Of a stretch of 64,000 nt of DNA, positions 11,356-22,839 are shown piece after piece. Numbering within the stretch: the stretch's first letter is position 1; each line of letters opens with the position of its first letter. The notes beneath the pieces were generated by a model. That model had not been told where the DNA came from and did not search any database. It saw only the letters and a list, made by a program, of their open reading frames with translations. Origin of the DNA: Physcia stellaris (lineage: Eukaryota; Ascomycota; Lecanoromycetes; Caliciales; Physciaceae); the NCBI GenBank assembly GCA_018902385.1, contig JABSSW010000009.1, positions 1 through 64,000 on the forward strand, written 5' to 3'. The translations under genes were made by a program, and so were the position numbers.

Positions 11356-13379
11356 TCAGACACGAGTCTCAGTCACAGTCGATCCGGATCGCCTTTTGAG
11401 ATTCATGTACCGCTGCCACGTTTCCGTCCAGACCATATATCGGATGCTCTTAAATGCAGCATCAAACACCTTCTCATCGAATTCAGAGGGGATGTTCATG
11501 CCTTGTAGCGGATCGCTGGAAGGTTGCTCTTGCTCACCGGGGGTGTCGGCATGCAAGTTAGGTTCGGCGGTGACGATGCACTCGCTACTTTCACTGCGGT
11601 GGCGGCTTGCTCTCAGGACACCCGGGGACCGGGGTGATCGAGGGGACATCGGTCCTGGGCTGCTGAGGCTATGCATGGGGTATATCTGCTGTTCGCTGAC
11701 ATCCGGGAAGCCTTTGTTAAAGTAATCCGGTGCCGGCTGTTCGTCCCATGGCGTGACGTCCGAATCGCTGGTGATGGTCGAGGTGCGGCTGGTCTCCTGA
11801 GTTGCCACAATGGCAGTAGCTGGACCGAATAAAGACTCCAGGCGTTGATAGATGGCGTGCTCGATATTGATAGGGTAGCCAGCCGTTCTAGTGTGGACGA
11901 GGGTCATGAAAATGTTGAGGGCGACGCGGAACATGGTCTTTCTTGCTCGGCGGAAGTCGGGGGAGGAGTTGCAGGTATTTTCGAAGGTTTGACGACATTG
12001 TTCGACGAAAGCGAGGACGCGGGTAAGGAAGATAATGTTTTCGCCGTTAAGCTCCATGGAAGAGGAGTACTGTTGGAGGCTTTCGAGTTCGTAGTTGTTG
12101 GAGGCCAAACACTTGTCCAGAGATTCCATGGAATACATTTTTCCGCTCCGCTTGGAATGTGATGAGCGAGGCTTGATAGATGCTGAGCCTTCGGTACTGG
12201 AGTCTTCGAAGGGATTGAGACGCTTCTGGTCAAACTCTTCTAGAGCGCGAATTCTTTCATGCGCTTGACGCTTGTGACTAATAATTTGATAGATGGGGAA
12301 TCCAAGGGTTACGATTTGCATGGTCATCATGCCAGGGACGAACCTAACAAGCAGTGAGCATTCCCAGAGCACGCATTGCGTGCAGGGTCACTTACCAAAA
12401 AGCCGGAATCCAGTACTTTATTAGGGGGGCAAAACTACTGGAGTACACGCTGATCAACCAAAGTGGTGTTCCGGGGAGACTAGAACGCTGTCAATGAAAA
12501 ACCACGACGCAGAGGCTGATGGCTATGCTCACCCTGCAACGATAGTGATAATCGTCTGTAGTCTCCAACGATAGATGTCATGAATATCGCGGATTTTCCA
12601 AAGCGAATAAGGGCCAAGAACATAATTCCAAAGGCCCTGCCAGATGATACTAGGGGCCCTAAATGGTTATCAGTTACAATCTCTTCATATCCATTCAAGT
12701 GTGGCGAACCATTCCCAGCCGTGCCGGCACTTCGCTCGGGATACGGGATGCCCCCATGCTCCGTAAGGATGAAACCGACGAGACCCAGTGTAGAGGACTA
12801 GAGTTGCAAGAAACTGGGCTTCTGTCAGTGAGAGACAGGACATATCATTGTGACACAACAGACCTGAAAGACCATGCCAACGAGGATGTATGCTTCGTAT
12901 TTACGTTGCTGATTCACGTCCCTCCACCATATCTTAAGACGGTATACGTAATATTTGGGCCCACCAATAGACCCTCTCGGTCTTGACGGCAGTGGCTTGT
13001 ACATGTCATCTCTTACCATCAGCTGTGCCTGCTGGCGGCTGACAAGCAGCAACTGCTGGTTCTGAGCTTGGAAAAGTCCAATGCCAATGGGCAAATAGAT
13101 ACTCATCCACCAAAACTCCCATTGGCAGGAAAAGGCGCCGTTCATGGCGTAAATGACAAAGAGGAGATAAAGGTAGAGGTGCAAGCAATTGATTGCCAGG
13201 AGCATGAGAGGGACATTCCGCATCCGCAGCATAGGGTGTTCACGGTTTAGCCAGACGTAGAAGCATGCCGCCCAGAGAGCCAGTGTGTAGAGGGTGCCAA
13301 CCACGACGTGTGATATCCCCCATCCATCGAGGTTTGGGTTTGGGCTGAGGTCGAAGCCATTTGGATTCATATAAACCAT
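11356..13379 (-). CDS. Seven-TM receptor with C-terminal RGS domain (GprK-like), 605 aa
   Basis: Predicted plasma-membrane receptor fused to a regulator of G-protein signalling, which speeds GTP hydrolysis on a G-alpha subunit. Five exons: 13379-12864, 12813-12710, 12658-12533, 12479-12396, 12343-11356; four introns of 50-53 nt, all in phase. Residues about 20-310 give seven membrane segments, including the family signatures SRRFHPYG, HGWEW, SIIWQ and AGLPGTPLWL. The RGS domain runs from about residue 345 (SLDKCLASNNYELESL, then NGENIIFL) to near the end (MVWTETWQRYM). It is split by a long Ser/Pro-rich insert with SPGPMSPRSPRSPG repeats, and a basic linker precedes it. The start at the Met of MVYMNPNGF was chosen because it precedes the first membrane segment; a GTG further up is unlikely. 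Related proteins are GprK of Aspergillus and 7TM-RGS proteins of Magnaporthe. Confidence 0.9.
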
Positions 13380-15503
13380 CTTGGAGGTCTCCCTGGACGA
13401 ATATCTTGACACCCGATGTGGTTAAAGGAAAAGACTTTGCTTGCCGGCTTGACGGATCTCTTTTGAAGGTATAATGGGTTATAAAGCGAACGTAAGGATT
13501 GCTATAGTCTGGCGGGCTTGAAGACTAAGCCGTCGCGTCAGTCGCTTCAATGAAAGTGATGGGCAGGGAGGATTTGAATGAAGAACGACTGCGGTTCTAA
13601 CAAAATCAATGGTTGCAATGTGAAAGGTTCACACTCAGTAACCACTTAAATCAGCTACATCAGCCGCGGAAACACATGGACGATGAATGCTGCGCGAGTA
13701 GCCCAGAATGACCCCGAAGTACAGGAAAAACAGAGAGGAAAGACAACAGCGGAAAAGAGGATGGATTTGAAAGGAGGACGAGGGCCGGAACCAAGTCCGT
13801 GAGAAAAGCAAGAGAGGATGGACCATCGCATGACAGGGGGCCAGACGGTACGAGACTACGAGTAGTTTATCATCAGCACAGGCTAGACAAGTAGACACTA
13901 CTAGACAGGGTGCAATCTCGATGTTAGCCTGCACACCAGCCAGGCTCTGGTAAGGTGATTGGCGAGGAGACAGGTGTCTGAGTCGCGAGAGCTGCCAGGT
14001 ACCGGGAAGATCGACTCCAAACCTCGAGGCTCCGTGACCGCTAGATCCGCCATCCTGGCCCGTAGTCAGACTCCGGTTCTGATATCTCGGGCCAGGCTGC
14101 CTGCAGACCGCCGCCATGCAAACGCGAAGAAATCTCCTAGCTGCACGAGCCATCCACTTATTCTATGGCCTGCTTCCAACGACCCCTAGAAATGAATACA
14201 AGTCGAGGCTGAAAGGTGGTATGAGTTATGAACAGACCTGTGGAGCAAGCAACAAGATGGTTCGATCTCGATTGTCGTTCTCGGATCCTTCCGGTGTGCA
14301 TGTAGAATGTGGGGTTTGTGTGGGACTCGCATAAGCCTCTTGACAAGGGTTTTGCTGGCGATCATATAAGACTAACTGTCACTAGCACCATTCGCGCAAA
14401 CGGCGTCAAGGACGGCCAAAACTTCTCCTGAGACTGTTGGTCTCCTCACTTACGCTATTGGATGCTTGGGAGCCATCGATATTCCGGGAAGGAAAAAGCA
14501 GCCGCCTTTGTAGCGATAACGACCCTGCCTCCCATGTTGTTATTGGTCCTCGGGAGGAAAATTGGAAAATAATGCAGCAGAAAATTCCTTCTGCTGCCCG
14601 AAGGCCCTGCATAAGAAAGCTGCAAATCCTTTTACCAAACTTGTTCTGTAGCACAGGGTTTTCGGGTTTCGTTTCTCAAAACAAAGCCACTCATCATTTC
14701 GATGCAGTCCCCACCGGAAAATTGCCAACCAGTAATGGGTTGCTGTATTATCCAGGGCGTTTCTTCCCCATGCCGGGTCAACCTGCCACTCAATCCGGCT
14801 TGACAGTAGTAGCACAAAGTGAAAACCGTCAGCATGAAAGAGTTGCGCCAGAGAAGGGGAGCTAAAGGAAGTTTATTGGCTTTAGCACCTATCCGGTCAA
14901 TTTTGTCGAGATGACCTCCAGCCACACTCCCACGATATGGGTCCGAATTCCCGAGAGCCACGAGGCATCACGCGCCATCTCAAGCCTGATTCATTGGCGG
15001 TAAACTCTGAAAGTCTGGAGTCGAACGCCTCTTGTGCACTTGCCTGCTGAAGTGAAATGGCCTTGTTGGAGGCTGTCCTGTCAGTCGGAGATTCGCGAGC
15101 CCGTGCCTGACGTTCGGGGAGGCCGTTCAGAGGAGTTGGTCAAAGCTTTTACGTAGTTCTATGAGCAGACAGGGAACGAGTACTGTCGCTCAGTCTCTGA
15201 TTATTGCTCGATGAGAAATCGAGATCCAGCCAAAGCAGTGCGAAGATTCCCAATACTCCCAGCAGGAACCATTCAACGCATCAGCGTGAAACCTTGAATC
15301 GTTGTTGTGAAAGCAGAAGTGGCACCATGATTCAAAGGATGGTCCGAGGCCATGAGCCGATTAGATGGTGCGATTCCCCTAGGCGGTGGTGGTGGTGAGA
15401 GATTTGGAGCGGAAACCTTCCGGCCTATTTTCAGTCAACGCGTCGAGGCGTCCAGGGTCGCGTCAAGCTGATAATTGTAAGAAGTACTCTATTCATTGTC
15501 ACC
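13380..15503. other. Divergent promoter region, 2.1 kb
   Basis: Lies between the receptor gene (minus) and the Nse3 gene (plus). Open frames here overlap on both strands and show no domain character. It probably holds both promoters and long 5' leaders. No specific site is identified. Confidence 0.5.
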
Positions 15504-16762
15504 ATGCCTCTCATCAGAAAACGACGCTCTGTATGTACCCATCCAAGTGCTTCGCGATAATAACACTGAATGCTTTCTTAGCAAGCTGAAGCCGAACCGT
15601 CCCCACCCCCAACCCGCCGGCGCCGCTCCTCATCCGTCTCAGAAGCTTCTTCCGCCAACGAAGATGTCGACGGCGATGCAGCTGATCCTGAAGCCGGTGC
15701 CGGTAGTCATGAGCAGATGGTCAAGAAGCTGGTGCGCCTAGCTTTAGCGAGCGAGTACTCGAGGGCGCCGGTGAGGAGGGCCGACATCACTGCGAAGGGT
15801 GCGCCCCGAATTGCTTTGTACTCTACTCATGTGTGACCCGCTGATCAAGATCCGTTTAGTGATGGCTCCAAATACTGGCCGGCAGTTCAAGCAGATCTTC
15901 GAGGAAGCCCAACAGCGATTGCGCGATGTGTTTGGGATGGAATTGACGGAGCTACCCCAGAGGGAGAAAGTCACTGTGGCTCAGAAACGAGGTTCGTGTG
16001 ACTCCCTGCTCCTAGGCATTATGGATCTAATGACCTGGGTTCCTAGCTGCTCAGCGCGCCGGAACCCAATCCTCCTCCTCGTCCTCCAAAGCCTACGTCC
16101 TCACATCCACCCTCCCCCGCCCGTATCGCACGCCCGCCATCCTCACTCCCCCACGCATCCCCACCGCCTCGGAAGAAGCCGCCTACACTGGTCTCTACAC
16201 ATTCATCGTCGGGATCATCTCCTTCAGCCAAGGAGGAATGATGGCCGAGGGGCGCCTAGAAGCTGCACTAGGGAGAGTGAACGCGGACAATCACTTCCTG
16301 AATGGGGAGAGGACGGAAAACATTTTGAAGAGGATGGAAAAGCAGGGGTACATCGTGAAAATCCGCGAACGGGACGGAGGCGGAGAAGAGAGTGTGGACT
16401 TCATGGTGGGTCCTAGGGGTAAAGCCGAGATTGGCGAGAGAGGTGTCGCGGGTATGGCGAGAAGGGTATATGGCAAGAAGGATGCGGAGAAGGATGAGCT
16501 GGAGAGAAAGTTGGTGCGGAGTCTGGGAGAGGTGGTGTTGGAGAAGAAACCTGCGCGACGTGAGGAAGCGGTAGAGGTCGAGGAGGGGGAGCCAGAGGAT
16601 GCTCGTGGAGGGGGTGCGAGGGGTGGACGAAAAGCAAGAAGGCAAACTAAGCGGACATCTGGACGTGGACGCGCAGCGAGGGAAGTGGTGGAAGAAGAAG
16701 CAGCAGATGATGACGAGGACGATGATGAGGATGATGGTGAGGAAGAAGAAGAGGACGACTGA
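15504..16762 (+). CDS. nse3: Nse3/MAGE subunit of the Smc5/6 complex, 363 aa
   Basis: MAGE-homology protein. In the Smc5/6 complex Nse3 pairs with Nse1 (RING) and Nse4, binds DNA and acts in recombination repair in the nucleus. Exons: 15504-15530, 15582-15798, 15860-15991, 16047-16762; introns of 51, 61 and 55 nt, all in phase. The first coding exon is only nine codons. Tandem winged-helix features are visible: MVKKLVRLAL, then NTGRQFKQIF, EEAQQRLRDVFGMEL and LTELPQREK, followed by the second module (GLYTFIVGIISFSQGG and RTENILKRMEKQGYIVKI). The C-terminus is a long basic then acidic tail ending in almost pure Asp/Glu, longer than in many homologues. Tail-to-tail with MED31. Confidence 0.93.
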
Positions 16763-16945
16763 TCGCTCTTCTTTTGGCTTTCTGCATGCCGGATTGCGTC
16801 CTCGGCCAAACACTTTCACACCGGGTATTGTTTCCCAATTCTCCATCCCACCGTGTCCCTAAGCCCTTCCATAACAAGCCATGACATGCCATTTGAACTG
16901 CGCGCCATGGGGCTCTTTTTCCTTCTTTCCTCCACTTCCGCTCGT

Positions 16946-17308
16946 TCAGGCCCCTCTCGACTCCTCCGCCCACCCACTCGCCAACGCCCCCGCAACCTCC
17001 GGGCTCAAGATCTCCTGCCTAAATCTCTCCTGCTGCAACAATTCCAGCGCCTTCAGTGTCGGCCCCGGATAATTGAGGTATTTGATATACTCTTGCCTCG
17101 AGAAGTACTGTAGGTAACCGAGGTAGGCGACGAAGGCAGGATCTTGGAGCAGGTGCTGCGATGCGAGATGATTGAGGTAGAAAGGATTGGCGAGGGATTG
17201 GACGAATTCCAGCTCTAATTCGAAGCGACTGAAGCCGCCGTAGAGGGGAGTGGGGTTGGTGGTGGTGGGAGCAGGAGAAGTTGTTGTGGTAGGGACCGGG
17301 GCATTCAT
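16946..17308 (-). CDS. med31: Mediator subunit 31 (Soh1), 120 aa
   Basis: Middle-module subunit of the Mediator complex, which links transcription factors to RNA polymerase II. A single exon carries the near-invariant core RFELELEFVQSLANPFYLNHL, then DPAFVAYLGYLQYF, EYIKYLNYPGPTLK and LELLQ. The N-terminal 25 residues are a Thr/Pro-rich extension. Length fits fungal Med31. ATG at 17308. The 3' end faces Nse3 with 183 bp between the stops, so the 3' UTRs may overlap. Confidence 0.95.
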   Translation of the reverse strand: MNAPVPTTTTSPAPTTTNPTPLYGGFSRFELELEFVQSLANPFYLNHLASQHLLQDPAFVAYLGYLQYFSRQEYIKYLNYPGPTLKALELLQQERFRQEILSPEVAGALASGWAEESRGA

Positions 17309-18016
17309 GGCTTTTGGGGATGGGAGTGGGCTTATTGTCTGTCGGGCTTCCAGATGCTGAGAAGCGACGGATTGTTGTCGGGTGGTGCTGACCGGCAGAT
17401 GAGCAGAAGAAATGTGGCTGGAGAAAGATATCTGGGGCCAGTCAGTACCTATGCGGGCAGTGGCACCAGGTGGTGCTTTGCAGATTATGGCCCGGAGTGC
17501 CTGAACAGTGAACCCAACTTGAAGGCTCTGAGGGGTTGAGGTTGGTTATGGTGTTGAGTTCGATTTAGGCGAGGATGAATCCGTATTTACAGTATCAATA
17601 ATCAATATCAATATTAATGTGGCTGGCCCCTTGATAATAGTGAAAAGCCCGTTCCCCGTTCGTGCCTGCCACGCCCTGCAAACGACTGGAACGGGAAGGG
17701 GGTCGAAGTTCGTCCCTCTTCGACAACACTCGCACTCCTTCCTTCATACATACAGTTTTCCAAAGTCGCAGTCTGCAAAGACAATAATCAATCTTGGCTG
17801 CCCAGAAGCTTGCAGCATTTGTACAGAGCATCAACTTTCCCACATTTATCCGACTGCATCTTTGTTTACCGGCTCTCGCTTAAACCCCTGTCCCCGACTA
17901 CAGATCGCATTCCACCAAAGCCTGCCGATTGACGATTGAGCATTCAGTCCACTCGTTCATCTTGCTGCCATTTCCGAGGCAGAGATAGCAAGAAGATAAG
18001 TCGCGAAGGATTCATT
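17309..18016. other. Divergent promoter region, MED31 / Pal1
   Basis: About 0.7 kb between the starts of MED31 (minus) and Pal1 (plus), including a short poly-pyrimidine stretch and a cluster of aatcaatatc repeats near 17.6 kb. No further gene seen. Confidence 0.5.
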
Positions 18017-19954
18017 ATGGCGCTTGGTCAGGCGCAGGACGCAGGTATGCAACCTCCCCTGCATCGTGCTTCTCTATCACGGCAGCAGCGGCAACACAAG
18101 CAGCACGATCCTTTTATCTGCCACTATCCGTGCCAGTTTCACCTTCCTCGGCCCCTAGCTGCTCAACACCCAAAGCTCCTAGACCTTGCTTGACCAAAGT
18201 GGGAACGGAATCTGACATCATCCTCTACTTACAGAACGTGCCAAATCCCCCAACCTCACCATTGACTTACCCTCGAACAACCCCTTCCGCAATCGAGCAG
18301 CCTCTCCCTTGTCCGGTCAATCCTCACCCCACACCCCCGGCTTCAATATCCAAAGCGCCCCGTCAGAGAGGCCCAAGTCGCGCAATCCTTTCCTAGACCA
18401 CACAGAAACCGAGCCTCCGAACCTGCTTGATCCCAACCCCACGTCTACCTCTCCGCGCAAAACAATGGCTGCGCCAGAGTCGCCCAAGAGGGGGCAGTTG
18501 TATGGGAATACAGCTGAGCTCTTTGTAAGTCTGGTCACCAAATCATGTAATCAAGAATCAATCTGATTGCCCGTCACAGAACAATCTAGCCCTCGACAAC
18601 AACTCTCTCAGTACTATCCCAGCATCAGCCAACACATCAGCCTATCCATCTCGACCATCACGGCCAGAAAACGTGCCACCTGTCAAGAGGTTCGGCCCTT
18701 CATCACACCAGGTATCAAAATCCCATGAAGAGGAGAAACAGCGTCTCCGGAGCGGCGCTAAGCCTCGGGGCCAACAAAATCCAGACATATTCGCAGATCC
18801 GCAAGACATGAGCAGATCTCGCAGACCAAGACGCAACTCAGAGTCCTCACTAGTAGAAAAGAGCGGGAAGATGAGCTCCGATGACGAGAAGAAAAGGAGA
18901 GAGCGCCGTCGCCGGGAACGTGATGCAAGGCATCGAGACGGCAGGCCAAGCAAAAAGCCTGGCGAAAACCTGGACATCATCGATCAGCTAGACGGTACCA
19001 GCATATATGGGCCTGGATGTAAGCGAACCTAGTGAATCTTTCGTCAATTGCATGAGCTGACGTGTTACAGTGGTTCATCATGATGGCCCGTTCGATGCCT
19101 GCAATCCTCATCGCAACCGCAAAGGCTCTCAGAGAGCGCCGATGCAAGCTTTCGCAAAGGATTCCGCCAACAACGCAATCGGGGGGTCAGGTCCCGTCAA
19201 TAAGAATATTGATCTTGCTCAGTTCCATGGCAGAGGTCAGGAAGGATTTACCGATTACTCGCAGTCCGGTGTCAATAGCTCTGCTACGGAGGAATTCGAA
19301 TCATACGCCGGCGCGAGTGCCCCAACACGCTTTGGCCGTGACGTACGACCTGGTGTTGACCGGGCGTTGAGCTTCAATGCTACTGATCGAGTGGAGCCAG
19401 TCCATGGCGACGAAAGTCTGGGTCTAGGTACCAGTACCTTCCTCGAGGGTGCCCCTGCCCCACGAGCAGCCATCCAGCGTCGTGAATCCGAATCTGATAA
19501 TGGAGGAATCGGCGGTGGTCTGGGAAGAAAGAAGAGCTTAGTCCAGAAGATCCGTGGTATAAATCGCAGTGATCGCTCCACGACTGCCCCAATACGTTCG
19601 CCTGATTACGAGCGGGGACCGCAAAGTCCGACGAGCCCCAGAGAAATACCCGTGAGCGGAAGCGGAATGCCGAAGATCAAGGAGAAACCGACCAATCCAT
19701 TCTTCAATGATTATGACGAGCAGTACGAGAAGAAAGGTGCTCGCATACAAATCGCCGAGGAGCAGAATCGAAGCCAAGAGGGGCAAGCCAGCAGGCCAAG
19801 GGCGATGAGTAACTCTAGGCGAGGTCCGCAGCCAGGCACGTTGGAAAGAAGAGTCACTCATGATGGGTCTGCTGCCGCCGAAGAGGGCAAGACTAGCGGC
19901 GGGGGCTTCTTGAGCAGGGTGAAGAGCTTAAAGGGTGGAAGACGGGCGAGGTAG
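18017..19954 (+). CDS. pal1: Pal1-family cell morphology protein, 546 aa
   Basis: Pal1 of fission yeast localises to the cell cortex and growth sites, binds Sla2 and supports cylindrical shape and endocytosis. Exons: 18017-18044, 18235-18524, 18580-19018, 19071-19954; introns of 190, 55 and 52 nt, all in phase; the first coding exon is 28 nt. The family core is clear: SNNPFRNR near the start, then LDIIDQLDGTSIYG, followed by HHDGPFDACNPHRNRK and APMQAF. A basic coiled-coil-like stretch (KKRRERRRRERDARH) lies between. The rest is Ser/Pro/Arg-rich and probably disordered, with another NPF-type motif (NPFFNDYDEQY) that could bind EH domains (inference). Longer than yeast Pal1, as usual in filamentous fungi. 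Confidence 0.92.
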
Positions 19955-20732
19955 ACCCACCGGATCCAGAGGTGGGATGCTTTGGTCTTGGACGGTAAGA
20001 TACTTGGTTAAGGGATGCACAAAGGTGGGTGAAGGGTTTATTCGAACAGAGGGCTGGTTCCGGGAGTTCTGCGAGCACTCTTTGTAGCCCTAGTGTTTTC
20101 GGGCTTAGCAAGTCAGTTGAGGTAATGAGCAAGGAACACCTGCTCCTTGGGTACTAGTATTAGAGATTGGATTCGAAGGCTTAATGTCATTACGGTACGG
20201 CTTTGATCTCTCCCCGTTTAGTGGTCTCGAGAATTACGCTTGATGTTCGGGAATAGGTTAATGCCGTCACAATGGAGCAGTCCGCGAAGCGGTGTTCGTC
20301 TTCGCTGCTTGATAGGAGGGTGGGTCAAATGATTCTGTTGAAGTGGCTCATTGCCGTTACGGCAGGGTTATGGATGGAAATAGATCTGCGGTTCCAAACT
20401 GTGGATGTTGATCCATGTCTTCTCCTCCTACGCTGTATTGCATTCGCGATGTTCCCTTCTCTTCGCCAGTTTGGCGTTTCTTTGTGCTCTCAATCCCAGC
20501 TTAATGTGCCCTCTTGCGTTCTCCAACTTGAGGTATGATATTGGTTTCGAGCCCAATGTACAATTTTCCATTTCCAGCATGATGCATGCCCTCGAACCCA
20601 GCTAGCCAGCCAGCCATCCGTAATGCCAGGTGAGGTATGTTTTCGGGATGGTAATCTGTGAGTGAGGCTGGGACGGTTTAGTCCTGGACCTGATGTGCTG
20701 TTAGCTCTCTGCTTTTGGTGGTAAGGTGAGGG
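19955..20732. other. Intergenic between convergent genes
   Basis: 0.8 kb between the 3' ends of Pal1 (plus) and SF3B5 (minus). Short frames only, for example 20272-20538, none with family character. Probably 3' UTRs. Confidence 0.5.
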
Positions 20733-21204
20733 TCAGATGGGATTAGGTGGGGTTGTTACCTCTGGCGGTTTGCCGACGGGCTGGATCATTTTCTGGGGTG
20801 ACGTGTCAGCTTTTGTCCGCTGCTTGTCTCTCCTGTCTCGCGTCTCGCGCCATCCTTGCCCCTTCCACCTCCCAACCTCACTCGCTACACATACCTCTAG
20901 AAAAGCGCCCCTAGTAACCTCCCGCGCCTCACCCATCCCAAGCGCGATATAACCCAATAACCCCGGATGCCCGACATAGGAAGCGCAGCTGTCGCGATGG
21001 ATGTTAGAGGTCCATTCGTACTTTGTTGTGTCGGCGTGGCCGGTGCCGACGTGGCGCGATTGGAGTTGTTCGAGCTGTTGGGCTGTGCGGAGTTTGTCGG
21101 CCTGTTCTTGTCAGGTGGGGGTATGTGGAGGGAGGGAGCGAAGACGGGTAGAAGATTCAATGGCATGAAAGAAGAAAGGAGAGAGAGGAAGGGGGACGCA
21201 CCAT
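20733..21204 (-). CDS. Splicing factor 3B subunit 5 (SF3b10), 89 aa
   Basis: Small subunit of the SF3b complex in U2 snRNP, which helps hold the branch-point region in the spliceosome. Model: exon 1 is just the ATG at 21204-21202, intron 21201-21102 (100 nt, GTGCGT donor), exon 2 21101-20895, intron 20894-20793, exon 3 20792-20733; phases agree. The family signature is near complete: ADKLRTAQQLEQLQSRHVGT, then GHADTTKYEWTSNIHRDS and SYVGHPGLLGYIALG, ending KMIQPVGKPPE. The 89-residue length fits the 85-90 of the family. The intron directly after the start codon is needed because no in-frame ATG precedes ADKLRT in exon 2. Confidence 0.93.
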
Positions 21205-22839
21205 GTTTACATTTAGTGGAGGGATTCGTGGAGGTTCGAGAAAATGAATAATGATTTGAGAGGAGACGGACAAACCACGCGAAGATTAGATCAGAACCCT
21301 AAGTCGAGTGAACAATTGTTCAACCCTAGATATCTCTCGAGTCAGTGAGCGGTCTCGAGGCGGTCTTACCTTCAAGGCTGTGTCTTCAAGGTAATTTTTC
21401 ATTAACTTGCATACGTTTCGTCGATTGTTACTAGGTCTCAGTGTTTCATCCTATGAAAGGTTCAAATTTCGATGATTTATCGCCTCAACTTCATACACAA
21501 GAAGATGACGATTTTCTCATGCAATTGAATAGATTAGAACTATGAGGCTGAGTATTCTACATCGATTTTCAAGAGTTGCCTCCTCAAATCTTTTATTAGA
21601 TTCCCTTATTGTGAAGTTGAATCCGGCTTACGAAATCCCTCGTGCTAGGTATATGTACTGTAGGTAGTTCTAAGTTCACGATCTACCTTTAATCGTAGAA
21701 TACTTTACCATGGCTGATCTTTCGTCAGGGATGCATGACTGTCAAGTGTTATATCCTTTTATAGTCTGGGCTCTCCTTCGCGAAACGACCGCAAGTCATT
21801 TGTTCGACAAAGCTTAACTTCCTAACGGGCCTTCTCGATGAAAAGCCAAGGAAACCGTCTCGTTGACTGATGGCCGTCAACATCGGTCCGTTGCTTGAGC
21901 TTTGATGACATTCAGGGTGCTCCTAGATTCCCGTCAAATCTCAATTGCATCACCGTGACTAGTTCCTGCTGCCAATCTATCAATGCAAGCCATGATTCCA
22001 CCGGGCTTCCAGAAGGATTCTTAGCGCCCTCTCTGGATGGCAGCTTACCTGTTACTACCATAGCGTCTCAGCCAGTCCTGACAATTCCGTCATCTCGCTT
22101 GCGACGACGGAGGCAGGCGATAAAAAGGCGAGATGTGATTGGATAGATGCCACTCTTGCGCTCCAATGCTTTGCAGTCACCGACGCCCTGGCCTGGTCAG
22201 TGATGGCCCCGCATAAAGCTGAGCTCAGACTCGTAATCATTGGACCAATGTCGCATCTTGCTTTTTGGAGAACACGAAGTCTGCATGGCCTTGTTCCTTT
22301 CTCGAGCACGGATCGCGGGGAAGGTTCGTGACCGGAGAATTCTATATCCAATCGTCACACAGCTCGAGATTGCCTGTGGTGAAACCGGGATCATAAGATG
22401 GGTTCGGACGTCTCAAGGGTCGCCTTCTTACTATTTCGGAGAGGCATCAGATTGATCGAGACGCCATAGTGACAGTTATCCGAGGTGTACTTTTGATTCT
22501 CAATGAGCTCTCAGCTTCGTAATACGAAGATCCACCATTGTTCCCTAGCTTCGCTGTCTAGCTTTTGGGAATACTGGGTCTCCTGATACCGCCGAAGACG
22601 CTAAATCCCAAGGATCAGCGCCGTCACCATACTATACGACCGGAGGGATCAGCCACCCATGATCATTGAATATCGCTCCTCTTCCTTCGTCGCCTCTTCC
22701 TCAGCTCTTCATCCATTTTACGCTACCTCAACGGACTCGACCATCGCCTTTTCAACCTGATACGCCGTAACTTGATGGTATCGACATGCCCGGGCGAAGT
22801 TGTTCTTGGAAGGTCGCATAATCTATTGAGCTCATTGGC
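21205..22839. other. Divergent intergenic region, 1.6 kb
   Basis: Between SF3B5 (minus) and a rhodopsin-domain gene (plus). Frames at 22055-22351 and 22240-22455 overlap and lack domain character. No RNA gene or repeat recognised. Confidence 0.5.

Noticed and set aside
12480-12801. Alternative exon reading NGYEEIVTDNHLG in the receptor gene
   Set aside because: The frame giving SRRFHPYG, HGWEW and SIIWQ matches the 7TM-RGS family and has in-phase introns; the other does not.
13635-14153. Minus-strand frame of 172 codons upstream of the RGS receptor
   Set aside because: Arg/Ser/Leu-rich with no signature; lies in the divergent promoter region.
14406-14961. Overlapping frames of 80-142 codons on both strands
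   Set aside because: No domain character or splice context, and they contradict each other; probably promoter DNA.
16268-16846. Long minus-strand frames (over 170 codons) opposite the Nse3 C-terminus
   Set aside because: They are Ser/Pro/Leu-rich mirror frames of the acidic and basic tail of Nse3, which has clear domain and splice support.
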